Source: Chitinophagaceae bacterium
Lineage (GTDB): Bacteria > Bacteroidota > Bacteroidia > Chitinophagales > Chitinophagaceae
Length of the DNA stretch: 17,006 nucleotides
Assembly (NCBI GenBank): GCA_947452875.1
Contig: CANGEZ010000014.1
Span: forward strand, 1-17,006
Reading direction: 5' to 3'
Of this stretch, positions 1 through 6,677 are shown piece by piece. The notes under the pieces were generated by a model. That model was not told the origin of the DNA. It saw nothing but the letters and a program-made list of their open reading frames with translations, and searched no databases. The first letter of the stretch is position 1. Every line of letters starts with the position of its first letter. The position numbers and the translations under genes were made by a program.

Positions 1-252
1 AGACAGGATTCTATGAGACATTCCAAAGATTCCGCTTATTTGCTAGCTAAAGGCTATATAAAATTAATTAGAGATACTGTTGGGATTGATGAAGATCAGG
101 TAGACAAAGACGAACTTGAAAAAGTAAAAAAAGACAAACCTGGTGATTCAAAACCTAAAAAAGATACAACCATAAAATCTGATGCTTTGTTGATCAATGA
201 TAAAAAATTAAACCGAGCTGCCGATTCAGTTAAAAACAAAAAAAGAAACTAA
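1..252 (+). CDS. C-terminal tail of a gene cut by the window edge, probably penicillin-binding protein 2
   Basis: The reading frame is open to the first base, and the four codons before the first ATG (position 13) are in frame, so this is the 3' end of a longer gene rather than a 79-residue protein. What is visible is 83 residues with no transpeptidase motif: a short mixed segment (about residues 1-35) and then a very polar tail rich in Lys and Asp ending in KNKKRN. The stop lies 15 bp before rodA. In Bacteroidota the gene directly upstream of rodA is normally mrdA, encoding the elongation-specific transpeptidase PBP2, and the proteins of this group often carry a charged C-terminal extension. 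The PBP2 assignment rests on this gene order only, because no catalytic motif lies inside the window. Confidence 0.5.
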   Translation, partial: RQDSMRHSKDSAYLLAKGYIKLIRDTVGIDEDQVDKDELEKVKKDKPGDSKPKKDTTIKSDALLINDKKLNRAADSVKNKKRN

Positions 253-267
253 CTATAACGTTTATTC

Positions 268-1614
268 ATGTACGAAAAAAAAGCTGTCATATCGAACGAT
301 AAAGATTGGGTGATGATTTGGCTGTATGTGATTATTGCGGTGATTGGATTGTTATGCATATTTTCTGTGGAATATAAAACTGATGATGATTTCTTCAAAA
401 GTATGATTGCGTTTAAGAAAAACTATAGCAAGCAGTTCTTTTACCTCATCGTATGCTTTATAATGGCTACGTTTATTTTGCTGATGGATAGTAAGTTTTT
501 TACGGCTACTCCAAATTTGCTATACGCATTTGGAGTACTGCTAATGGTTGCCACTTTTGCAGTTGGTAAATCTGTAAATGGCTCAAGAAGCTGGATTCCG
601 CTGGGATTTATGAATTTGCAACCTGTAGAAACTTGTAAGATATTTACTGCATTGGCATTGGCAAAATACTTATCTAGACCGGAGACGGATTTTACAAAAA
701 CCAAATCGCAGTTACTCGCATCGGGGATTTGCTTTCTTCCGGTGATATTTTCTTTATTGCAAAATGAAACAGGATTAGCCTTAGTTTATTTCACTTTTTT
801 ATTACCGATGTACAGAGAAGGATTTCCTCCGGTGTATCTTGTATTAGGTGCTTCATTGGGCGTGTTACTGGTGGTTTCACTTTTGTTTCCAACTTTGCAA
901 TTGGTAATTGCTTTAACTATTATTGCACTCATCTTCTTTTATTTTCTAAGAAGAAAAATCAAAAGAGATAAAGGTATTTTGATAGTAATTTTTCTATGCT
1001 GGTCGCTAAGTACTTTCTTTGTGGGGTTGGCGGTTCCATTCATATTTAAACATGTATTTCAAAAGTATCAGGCTGACAGGATTTTCAGTATGGTAGGAAG
1101 AGACAATCCTTTTATAGAACATGACACTACAGCTGCATTGGTGTCAACATCTACAAAACCCATTAAAAGCGATAATGAAAATTACAATGTAAAGCAATCT
1201 AAAATTGCGATTGGGTCTGGCGGACTTTTCGGAAAAGGATTTATGAAAGGAACTCAAACACAGGGAGATTTTGTGCCCGAACAACATACTGATTTCATTT
1301 TTACCTCATTAGGCGAAAGTTTTGGATTTGTAGGATGTACCATTCTTATGTTGCTTTATCTCGGACTATTATTAAGAATTGTATTCATAGCAGAGCGACA
1401 AAGAAGTACATTCTCCAGGGTTTATGCTTATTCTGTGGCCGCTATTATCTTCTTTCACGTTGCTATTAATATTTGTATGACAATAGGCTTGGCACCTGTT
1501 ATTGGGATTACTTTGCCTTTAATGAGTTACGGTGGTTCTTCATTATTTACTTTCACCATTTTGATTTTTATTTTAATTCGTTTGGATGCCGATAGGCAAA
1601 TGGTACTCCGTTAA
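268..1614 (+). CDS. rodA: RodA, SEDS-family peptidoglycan glycosyltransferase of the elongasome
   Basis: RodA is an integral membrane protein that polymerises lipid II into glycan strands together with PBP2 during cell elongation. The 448-residue product has about ten hydrophobic segments and the SEDS signatures in order: NGSRSWIPLG with LQPVE at 104-121, LQNETGLALV at 164-173 (usual family form QPDxG), QSKIAIGSGGLFGKGF at 310-325, GTQTQGDFVPEQHTDFIF at 328-345, and GLAPVIGITLPLMSYGGSS at 407-425. The extracellular loop between YQADR (267-271) and QSKIAIGSGG is about 19 residues longer than in E. coli RodA; an expanded loop is, as I recall, also found in Chitinophagaceae. The start at 268 gives a short charged N-terminus before the first membrane segment and lies 15 bp after the upstream gene, consistent with one mrdA-rodA operon. 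FtsW is the alternative; the gene context favours RodA. Confidence 0.92.
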   Translation: MYEKKAVISNDKDWVMIWLYVIIAVIGLLCIFSVEYKTDDDFFKSMIAFKKNYSKQFFYLIVCFIMATFILLMDSKFFTATPNLLYAFGVLLMVATFAVGKSVNGSRSWIPLGFMNLQPVETCKIFTALALAKYLSRPETDFTKTKSQLLASGICFLPVIFSLLQNETGLALVYFTFLLPMYREGFPPVYLVLGASLGVLLVVSLLFPTLQLVIALTIIALIFFYFLRRKIKRDKGILIVIFLCWSLSTFFVGLAVPFIFKHVFQKYQADRIFSMVGRDNPFIEHDTTAALVSTSTKPIKSDNENYNVKQSKIAIGSGGLFGKGFMKGTQTQGDFVPEQHTDFIFTSLGESFGFVGCTILMLLYLGLLLRIVFIAERQRSTFSRVYAYSVAAIIFFHVAINICMTIGLAPVIGITLPLMSYGGSSLFTFTILIFILIRLDADRQMVLR

Positions 1615-1697
1615 TTTTTTTATTATTTCAATTTTTTTGGGCATTTGTGCAATTTGAATTCCTACTGCATCAAGGCGCGGCACAAAAAAAATGAAAT

Positions 1698-3365
1698 ATG
1701 AATAAATTAATCCTCACAGCCGTATTATTATATACCGGCTCTCTGTTTGCTCAGAAAAAAGACACTGTTTATGCCAACGCAAATCTCACCAATGCCACTG
1801 TTTACTTCGGTTATGGAGCTGATTTAAAACATGACAGTAAAGCCAATCTCACTGCAGGCATCCAACAATTAATCATCAATAATGTTTCTCTTTACCCGGA
1901 TATGAATACGCTTCAGGTTTCCTGTCCAGAAAATGTTACCATCCTTTCTTATACCCACAGAATTTATAGTAAACCACCCATCGTTGTTCCACCACCCACT
2001 TATCAGAAATCATACGATTCTATCAAGAACTATCAGAAACAAATAAAAGGCTTTACAAACGACCAAGCGATTAAGAACGACATGATTGTTAGGATTACCA
2101 AACTGATTGAAAATAATTTCACCACTCCAGATAAAAAAAATATAAGTAGTGATGAACTTGTTAAACTAACAACTTATTATACAGATAAAATAAGCCTGTT
2201 AAATCAACAGGTTTTTGATTTAGAAGAAAAAGTAATTAATATAAATGAGTTAATTGCTGCCATTGAAGACAGATTGAATAGAATGAATCAGGACATAAAA
2301 CCTGTTGAACAACCCAAGCCGATAGGTCAGCTGATTTTACAAATCATGTCGAAAACGGCCGGTCCCGCTGATTTTGATTTTAATTATTTTACAAGAAATG
2401 CAGGTTGGGTTCCCTCCTATGATATCCGTGTAAAAACTATAGACAATTCATTCAAACTGGTTTACAAAGCGATGGTATCACAAACCACTGGTTTAAACTG
2501 GAATGGCGTAAAACTAAATTTAAGTACAAGTAATCCTAATCAAGGTAATACCATTCCTGTTTTATCGCCACTTTATTTACAACTTTATGTTCCTGTTTTA
2601 TATAATCAGGTTTCTGTTACAGCTGGTTCTTATTCAATGGCTGCCCCTCAATTAGAAGAAGTTGTGATTACAGGTAATTATACTAAAAAAGCCAAAAATC
2701 TAGGATACGATGCTCATAAACTTGAAGTAAAAGATTTCCTAACTCTAAAAGAAAGTCAGTTGAATACCAATTTTGAAATCGATTTGCCTTATGATATTCC
2801 AAGTGATGGCATTGCATACAGCGTAAATATAAAAGATGAAATGATTCCTGCAACGTATCAACATGTTGCTGTTCCCAAACTTGACAATGATGCTTTCCTC
2901 ATCGCCAAAATCAACAACTGGGATAGCTTGAGTTTATTACCTGGAGATGCAAATATCATTATGGATAATGTTTATCTCGGCAAATCATATCTTAATCCAA
3001 ATACAACAGACGACACTTTAAGCATTTCCATGGGAAGAGACAAGCGAATTGCCATCAATAGGAAGTTGGTAAAAGAATACAATAAGGTAAAACGTAATGA
3101 TTCAAAAATCGAATTGTATACATATGAGATAACAGTAAAGAACAATAAAAAACAATCTATTGATATGAACCTTTCTGATCAATTCCCAATCAGTCAGACA
3201 AAAGAGATAGAAGTTACTTTGTCCAACTCCGGTGATGCTGAAGTTGACAATGAAACAGGATTATTGAAATGGAATGTGAAATTAAAACCCGGCGAAAGCA
3301 AAAAATACAGATTCAGTTATCAGTTGAAATATCCGAAGGATAAGGTGTTGCAAGAGATTAGATAG
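1698..3365 (+). CDS. Secreted MuiA-like protein with DUF4140 and DUF4139 domains
   Basis: The 555-residue protein begins with a signal peptide (MNKLILTAVLLYTGSLFAQ) and is predicted to be exported. Residues about 23-92 match the DUF4140 pattern (ATVYFGYGADL, then MNTLQVSCPENVTILSY). Residues about 100-205 are polar and helical, with a probable coiled coil at 165-200. Residues about 209-553 fit DUF4139: NYFTRNAGWVPSYDIRV at 229-245, TGLNWNGVKLNLSTSNP at 264-280, and the closing FSYQLKYPKDKVL at 539-551. The family is named after a Myxococcus mucoidy inhibitor, and its biochemical role is unknown. An odd feature is QLEEVVITGNYTKKAK at 318-333 inside the DUF4139 part, which resembles the N-terminal EEVVVTGYG segment of SusC-type receptors. 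The gene lies 83 bp after rodA and is followed six bases after its stop by a G/C-run palindrome that could halt transcription. Confidence 0.85.
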   Translation: MNKLILTAVLLYTGSLFAQKKDTVYANANLTNATVYFGYGADLKHDSKANLTAGIQQLIINNVSLYPDMNTLQVSCPENVTILSYTHRIYSKPPIVVPPPTYQKSYDSIKNYQKQIKGFTNDQAIKNDMIVRITKLIENNFTTPDKKNISSDELVKLTTYYTDKISLLNQQVFDLEEKVININELIAAIEDRLNRMNQDIKPVEQPKPIGQLILQIMSKTAGPADFDFNYFTRNAGWVPSYDIRVKTIDNSFKLVYKAMVSQTTGLNWNGVKLNLSTSNPNQGNTIPVLSPLYLQLYVPVLYNQVSVTAGSYSMAAPQLEEVVITGNYTKKAKNLGYDAHKLEVKDFLTLKESQLNTNFEIDLPYDIPSDGIAYSVNIKDEMIPATYQHVAVPKLDNDAFLIAKINNWDSLSLLPGDANIIMDNVYLGKSYLNPNTTDDTLSISMGRDKRIAINRKLVKEYNKVKRNDSKIELYTYEITVKNNKKQSIDMNLSDQFPISQTKEIEVTLSNSGDAEVDNETGLLKWNVKLKPGESKKYRFSYQLKYPKDKVLQEIR

Positions 3366-3371
3366 AGAATT

Positions 3372-3404
3372 GCCCCCTCAATCCCCCGAAGGGGGAAGTT
3401 GATT
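3372..3404 (+). repeat. REP-like palindromic repeat, copy A
   Basis: The element starts GCCCCCTCAATCCCCCGAAG and continues GGGGAAGTTGATT. Its core CCCCC-GAA-GGGGG (3383-3395) is a perfect hairpin, and flanking TCAA/TTGA bases extend the pairing imperfectly. The same sequence recurs inverted at 3499-3530, partially at 3535-3560 and in the same orientation at 14702-14733. It begins six bases after the muiA-like stop codon, so it may also act as a transcript end or an mRNA-stabilising hairpin. Confidence 0.9.
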
Positions 3405-3498
3405 ATGTTATGCAATATTTCCACAATAAAAACAATTTCGATTAATTAAACTAAATACTTAATCCAAAGGCTTAAATAGTGCATCTTAAATAAAACAC

Positions 3499-3530
3499 AA
3501 TCAACTTCCCCCTTGGGGGACTGAGGGGGC
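3499..3530 (-). repeat. REP-like palindromic repeat, copy B (inverted relative to A)
   Basis: This is the reverse complement of copy A with only small changes (AAG or AAC in place of GAA around the loop, and CTGA for TTGA). Similarity to the copy at 14702 extends about ten bases past the AATCAAC end (AAAACACAATCAAC here). Copies A and B are arranged as terminal inverted repeats around a 94-bp AT-rich spacer (3405-3498), so the whole 3372-3530 block looks like a small MITE-like or BIME-like unit. No target-site duplication is obvious at its edges. Confidence 0.9.
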
Positions 3531-3534
3531 TTTC

Positions 3535-3560
3535 TTCCCCCTTCGGGGGACTGAGGGGGC
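3535..3560 (-). repeat. REP-like palindromic repeat, copy C (partial, tandem with B)
   Basis: CTTCCCCCTTCGGGGGACTG followed by AGGGGGC repeats the last 26 bases of copy B in the same orientation, 30 bp further on. The AATCAA end of the unit is missing. It ends only three bases before the first TAAC repeat of the receptor-gene promoter, so its hairpin borders that regulatory region. Confidence 0.85.
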
Positions 3561-3562
3561 TC

Positions 3563-3640
3563 TTAACATTCGCGTAACAATTAGTTAACAAACAAGTAAT
3601 CTTTACAAGGGTATTTTTCCTGATACAATGATTTCTTTTG
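3563..3640 (+). promoter_or_regulatory. Promoter of the TonB receptor gene with four 11-bp direct repeats (Pho-box-like)
   Basis: TAACA occurs at 3564, 3575 and 3586 and TAATC at 3597, exactly 11 bp apart. A -7 element close to the Bacteroidota TAnnTTTG consensus, TTCTTTTG, lies at 3633-3640 and is followed by GCATC as the likely initiation area. The repeats sit 69, 58, 47 and 36 bp upstream of the -7 start, the same phase as in the promoters at 6571 and 10122. Direct repeats of 11 bp are typical of PhoB-family operators; the identity of the regulator is inference. Confidence 0.65.
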
Positions 3641-3658
3641 CATCTTAAACTTCTTTGT

Positions 3659-6496
3659 ATGTGTAAGAAAATCGTTTTGAGTCTATTTGTAGTGTTGTTT
3701 TCTATTATCCAAATTCAGGCTCAAAAAGCAAAAATTACCGGTAAAGTATTGAGTAGTAAAACTGGTGAAGCCCTTATTGGTGCTACGATTACGCTGGATG
3801 GTGCTAAGAAAACAGTGAAGAGTGATCAAAATGGATTTTTTTCCATTTCAGGATTAGAAAAGGGAAGTTATCAGATTTCTGCAACCTATGTTTCTTACTC
3901 AAAAAAGACGATTTCTGGAGTTGATGTAAAAGAAAATGAAGTAGTTAATCAGGATATTGTGATGGAAAAAGCAGGCGATATGAGTGCCGTGGTTGTAAAA
4001 AGTAGTGGTGGCTTAAGCAAACCAAAAGAAACGGTAAACTCTTTGTTGATTGCTCAAAAAAACAGTTCAAGTGTTAGTGATGGTATTTCGGCTGAAGCTA
4101 TTAAGAAAACTCCGGACAGAAATACAAGTGATATCTTAAAAAGAGTAAGTGGTGCTAGTATTCAAGATGATAAATTTGTTATCGTGAGAGGATTGAATGA
4201 TCGTTATAACGCAGCTTTTTTAAATGGAGCACCTTTGCCAAGTACAGAAGGCGATAGAAAAGCCTTTTCTTTTGATATTTTTCCGGCAAACATGCTAGAT
4301 AATTTGATTATAATTAAAACTGCAACTCCTGATTTGCCTGCTGAGTTTGCTGGAGGGATCATCCAAATCAATTCAAAAGACATCGTTCCGAAAAATTTTC
4401 AATCTGTAACTTTTGGAGCAGGTTTCAATACCATTACAACTTTTAAAAGCTTCTCAACATATTTTGGTGGCGGCTTAGATTTCATGGGTATTGATGATAA
4501 AACAAGAGCATTACCTTCCTATATTCCAAATACAGAAAACTTTCCTCAGCCGGCAAGTACACAACCTTACCTTGCGAAAAGATGGTATAACGAATGGGCC
4601 ACTCACGACATTCAAGCGTTTACAAATTTGAATTTTCAATATGTTAATGGAAGAAATTTTCAAAGAAAAGGAAAAGACTTTTTTGGCAGTTTGTTTTCAG
4701 TAACTTATAGCAGAAATTATACCACATCAAATGGATTGAACAGAGAACACCAAGAGGCGAGTTTGAATGACACATCAGGTATTAAAACTGAATTTTCTCA
4801 AACAAATAATGCGATAAATGTCTTAGTAGGTTTGCTAGGAAATTTTTCTTTAAAAATCAATGACAGAAACTCAATTAGTTTTAAAAATATTTACAGTATC
4901 AATTCAGAAGATAAAGTAATCACTAGATCAGGTTATGGTGATTTATCAGAATCTGATCCACTTTATTCAATAGGAAAATCACTTTGGTTTACTAGTAATA
5001 AAATTTTATCGAGTCAATTGATAGGAGATCATTATCTCGCTGCATCTAAAATAAAAATAAATTGGATGGCGGGGATTTCTGATGTAAGAAGAGATATACC
5101 TGACTTAAGGACTACGATTTATACTAAATTAAATTCAGAAACAGATCTACGTGCTTCCGTATCAGACAATGCGACCACTAACGGTAACGGAGGTGGTATT
5201 TACTATGGCAATTTGAAAGAAAATTCAAAAATATTTAAGATTGATCTTCAAAGAAGTTTCAAATTCGGTGAAAATATCACTTCGAATTTTAAAATTGGAT
5301 CTTACATTCAGGAAAGAGATAGGGCTTACAACCAAAGAAATCTTGGAATGGTAAAGGGTACCGTAGGCAATACATTTTTTGATTACAGATTGCTTTATTT
5401 AACAGAAGGAGAAATATTCAAACATATCGGACCAGGAGCATTTATTTTGGCAGAAGATAAAAATCCTTCTAACAATTATACAGCAAAAACAAATTTAACT
5501 GCTGCATATGCAATGGCCGATCAGCGCTTTGGAAAATTTTTAAGATTGATTTACGGAGCTAGAGTTGAGAAATTTAATTTGAAATTATACTTACCTGTCG
5601 GACAAGGTTTTGCTGACACAGTTAATAGAACAGTAACAGATGTATTACCTTCCGGAAGTGCCATTTTCTCTATCAATAAAAAACAAAATTTAAGATTTGC
5701 TTATTATAAAACACTCAACAGGCCCGAATTCAGAGAATTGGCACCTGCAAAATTCTTTGACTTTGCAACTAGATATGTAACCAATGGCGACACTGCTATT
5801 AAAAGAGCCGTTATTAATAATTTCGATGTGAGATATGAAATCTATCCGGGAAGAGGACAAGTATTTACTTTTACAGCGTTTTATAAAAAATTCACCGATC
5901 CAATTGAACAAGCTACTGCTCCAGATAAAGATCACGAAGCTGCTTATTTCAATGTGTTGGGTGCAGTCAATAAGGGTGTTGAATTTGATGGAAGAGTTTT
6001 ACTAGGTGATTTGATCAAATCAAAATTACTAGGGAATATTTTTGAGCATTTAACTGTGTTTTCTAATGTGTCATTTATCAAATCGAATGTAACGGCTAAG
6101 AAAGCAGGCGACACTACAACAATTAATCTTGACAGACCACTCCAAGGACAATCACCATATTGTTTTAATGCCGGTTTAACCTATCAAAATGATGATAAAG
6201 GGTTTTCTGCAACAATCGCAGCCAATCGTGTTGGCCAAAGAATATACCTTGTAGGAAATGTAAAGGAATCAGATATCTGGGAAAACGGAAGAACAGTTCT
6301 AGATTTACAAGTAGCTAAATCATTTCCAAAAAAGAATCTCGAATTAAAATTAAACGTAAAAGACATTCTTGCACAAAAATCAATCTTCTTTGAAGACACT
6401 AACAGTGACAAGAAATATAAAAAAGGGGAAGATTATGTAAGGTGGAATAAATCATTTGGCAGAGTCATCTCTTTAAACCTGACTTATAAATTTTAA
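3659..6496 (+). CDS. TonB-dependent outer-membrane receptor with N-terminal carboxypeptidase-regulatory-like domain
   Basis: This 945-residue protein is predicted to be a gated outer-membrane transporter energised by TonB. It has a signal peptide (MCKKIVLSLFVVLF to QAQ, residues 1-22), a CarboxypepD_reg-like beta-sandwich (about 23-103, with ITGKV and LIGATITLDG), a possible TonB box near SAVVVKSS (109-116), a plug domain (about 140-240, with VRGLNDRYN, LNGAPLPSTEGDRKAFSFD and DLPAEFAGGIIQINS) and a beta-barrel ending in a C-terminal Phe. I chose the ATG at 3659. A TTG at 3638 adds only seven residues but lies inside the -7 element, upstream of any transcript start. No SusD-like partner is adjacent, so this is not a standard glycan Sus pair. 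The next gene downstream, which has the same type of promoter repeats, encodes a large secreted protein. The substrate is unknown; the Pho-like promoter suggests a phosphorus-containing compound. Confidence 0.9.
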   Translation: MCKKIVLSLFVVLFSIIQIQAQKAKITGKVLSSKTGEALIGATITLDGAKKTVKSDQNGFFSISGLEKGSYQISATYVSYSKKTISGVDVKENEVVNQDIVMEKAGDMSAVVVKSSGGLSKPKETVNSLLIAQKNSSSVSDGISAEAIKKTPDRNTSDILKRVSGASIQDDKFVIVRGLNDRYNAAFLNGAPLPSTEGDRKAFSFDIFPANMLDNLIIIKTATPDLPAEFAGGIIQINSKDIVPKNFQSVTFGAGFNTITTFKSFSTYFGGGLDFMGIDDKTRALPSYIPNTENFPQPASTQPYLAKRWYNEWATHDIQAFTNLNFQYVNGRNFQRKGKDFFGSLFSVTYSRNYTTSNGLNREHQEASLNDTSGIKTEFSQTNNAINVLVGLLGNFSLKINDRNSISFKNIYSINSEDKVITRSGYGDLSESDPLYSIGKSLWFTSNKILSSQLIGDHYLAASKIKINWMAGISDVRRDIPDLRTTIYTKLNSETDLRASVSDNATTNGNGGGIYYGNLKENSKIFKIDLQRSFKFGENITSNFKIGSYIQERDRAYNQRNLGMVKGTVGNTFFDYRLLYLTEGEIFKHIGPGAFILAEDKNPSNNYTAKTNLTAAYAMADQRFGKFLRLIYGARVEKFNLKLYLPVGQGFADTVNRTVTDVLPSGSAIFSINKKQNLRFAYYKTLNRPEFRELAPAKFFDFATRYVTNGDTAIKRAVINNFDVRYEIYPGRGQVFTFTAFYKKFTDPIEQATAPDKDHEAAYFNVLGAVNKGVEFDGRVLLGDLIKSKLLGNIFEHLTVFSNVSFIKSNVTAKKAGDTTTINLDRPLQGQSPYCFNAGLTYQNDDKGFSATIAANRVGQRIYLVGNVKESDIWENGRTVLDLQVAKSFPKKNLELKLNVKDILAQKSIFFEDTNSDKKYKKGEDYVRWNKSFGRVISLNLTYKF

Positions 6497-6524
6497 AAAA
6501 TCACTCAATATTTTAGTAGTTTAT

Positions 6525-6552
6525 TGCCCGTTTAATGCGGGCATTTTTTTTT
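6525..6552 (+). terminator. Intrinsic terminator after the TonB receptor gene
   Basis: TGCCCG (6525-6530) pairs with CGGGCA (6538-6543) across a 7-nt loop, followed by a run of nine T. It lies 28 bp after the receptor stop and separates this transcript from the next gene, which has its own promoter. Confidence 0.85.
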
Positions 6553-6570
6553 GGATAAAATCCTTCACAG

Positions 6571-6647
6571 TAACTTTTACTTAACATTTAAGTAATGATT
6601 CCTTAACGGTTAAGGAATCATTACTTAACAATGTTGTTAAATATTTG
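6571..6647 (+). promoter_or_regulatory. Promoter of the beta-helix gene with 11-bp TAAC repeats (Pho-box-like)
   Basis: TAAC or TAAT starts at 6571, 6582, 6593 and 6604, and TAACA at 6626, all on one 11-bp grid; the 6615 position is degenerate (GAATC). The -7 element is AATATTTG at 6640-6647, followed by GCATC as in the receptor promoter. Offsets from the -7 start are 69, 58, 47, 36 and 14 bp, matching the other two promoters of this type. The likely 5' leader is only about 25 nt. The repeats are interleaved with a perfect 41-bp palindrome. Confidence 0.65.
6588..6628. repeat. Perfect 41-bp palindrome (20-bp arms, 1-bp centre) within the promoter
   Basis: The left arm TTAAGTAATGATTCC plus TTAAC (6588-6607) is exactly complementary to 6609-6628, with a single G between. 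A second, smaller palindrome, TTAACAA-TG-TTGTTAA (6625-6640), overlaps its right end and abuts the -7 element. Both lie upstream of the expected transcript start, so they more likely work as DNA (an operator for a symmetric protein) than as an RNA hairpin in this gene's mRNA. Confidence 0.9.
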
Positions 6648-6677
6648 CATCGCCATTTAAAACAGGCGTAAATAATT

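Noticed and set aside
3638..3658. TTG at 3638 as an upstream start of the TonB receptor
   Set aside because: It lies inside the probable -7 element (3633-3640) and would be upstream of the transcript start. The ATG at 3659 gives a normal signal peptide directly.
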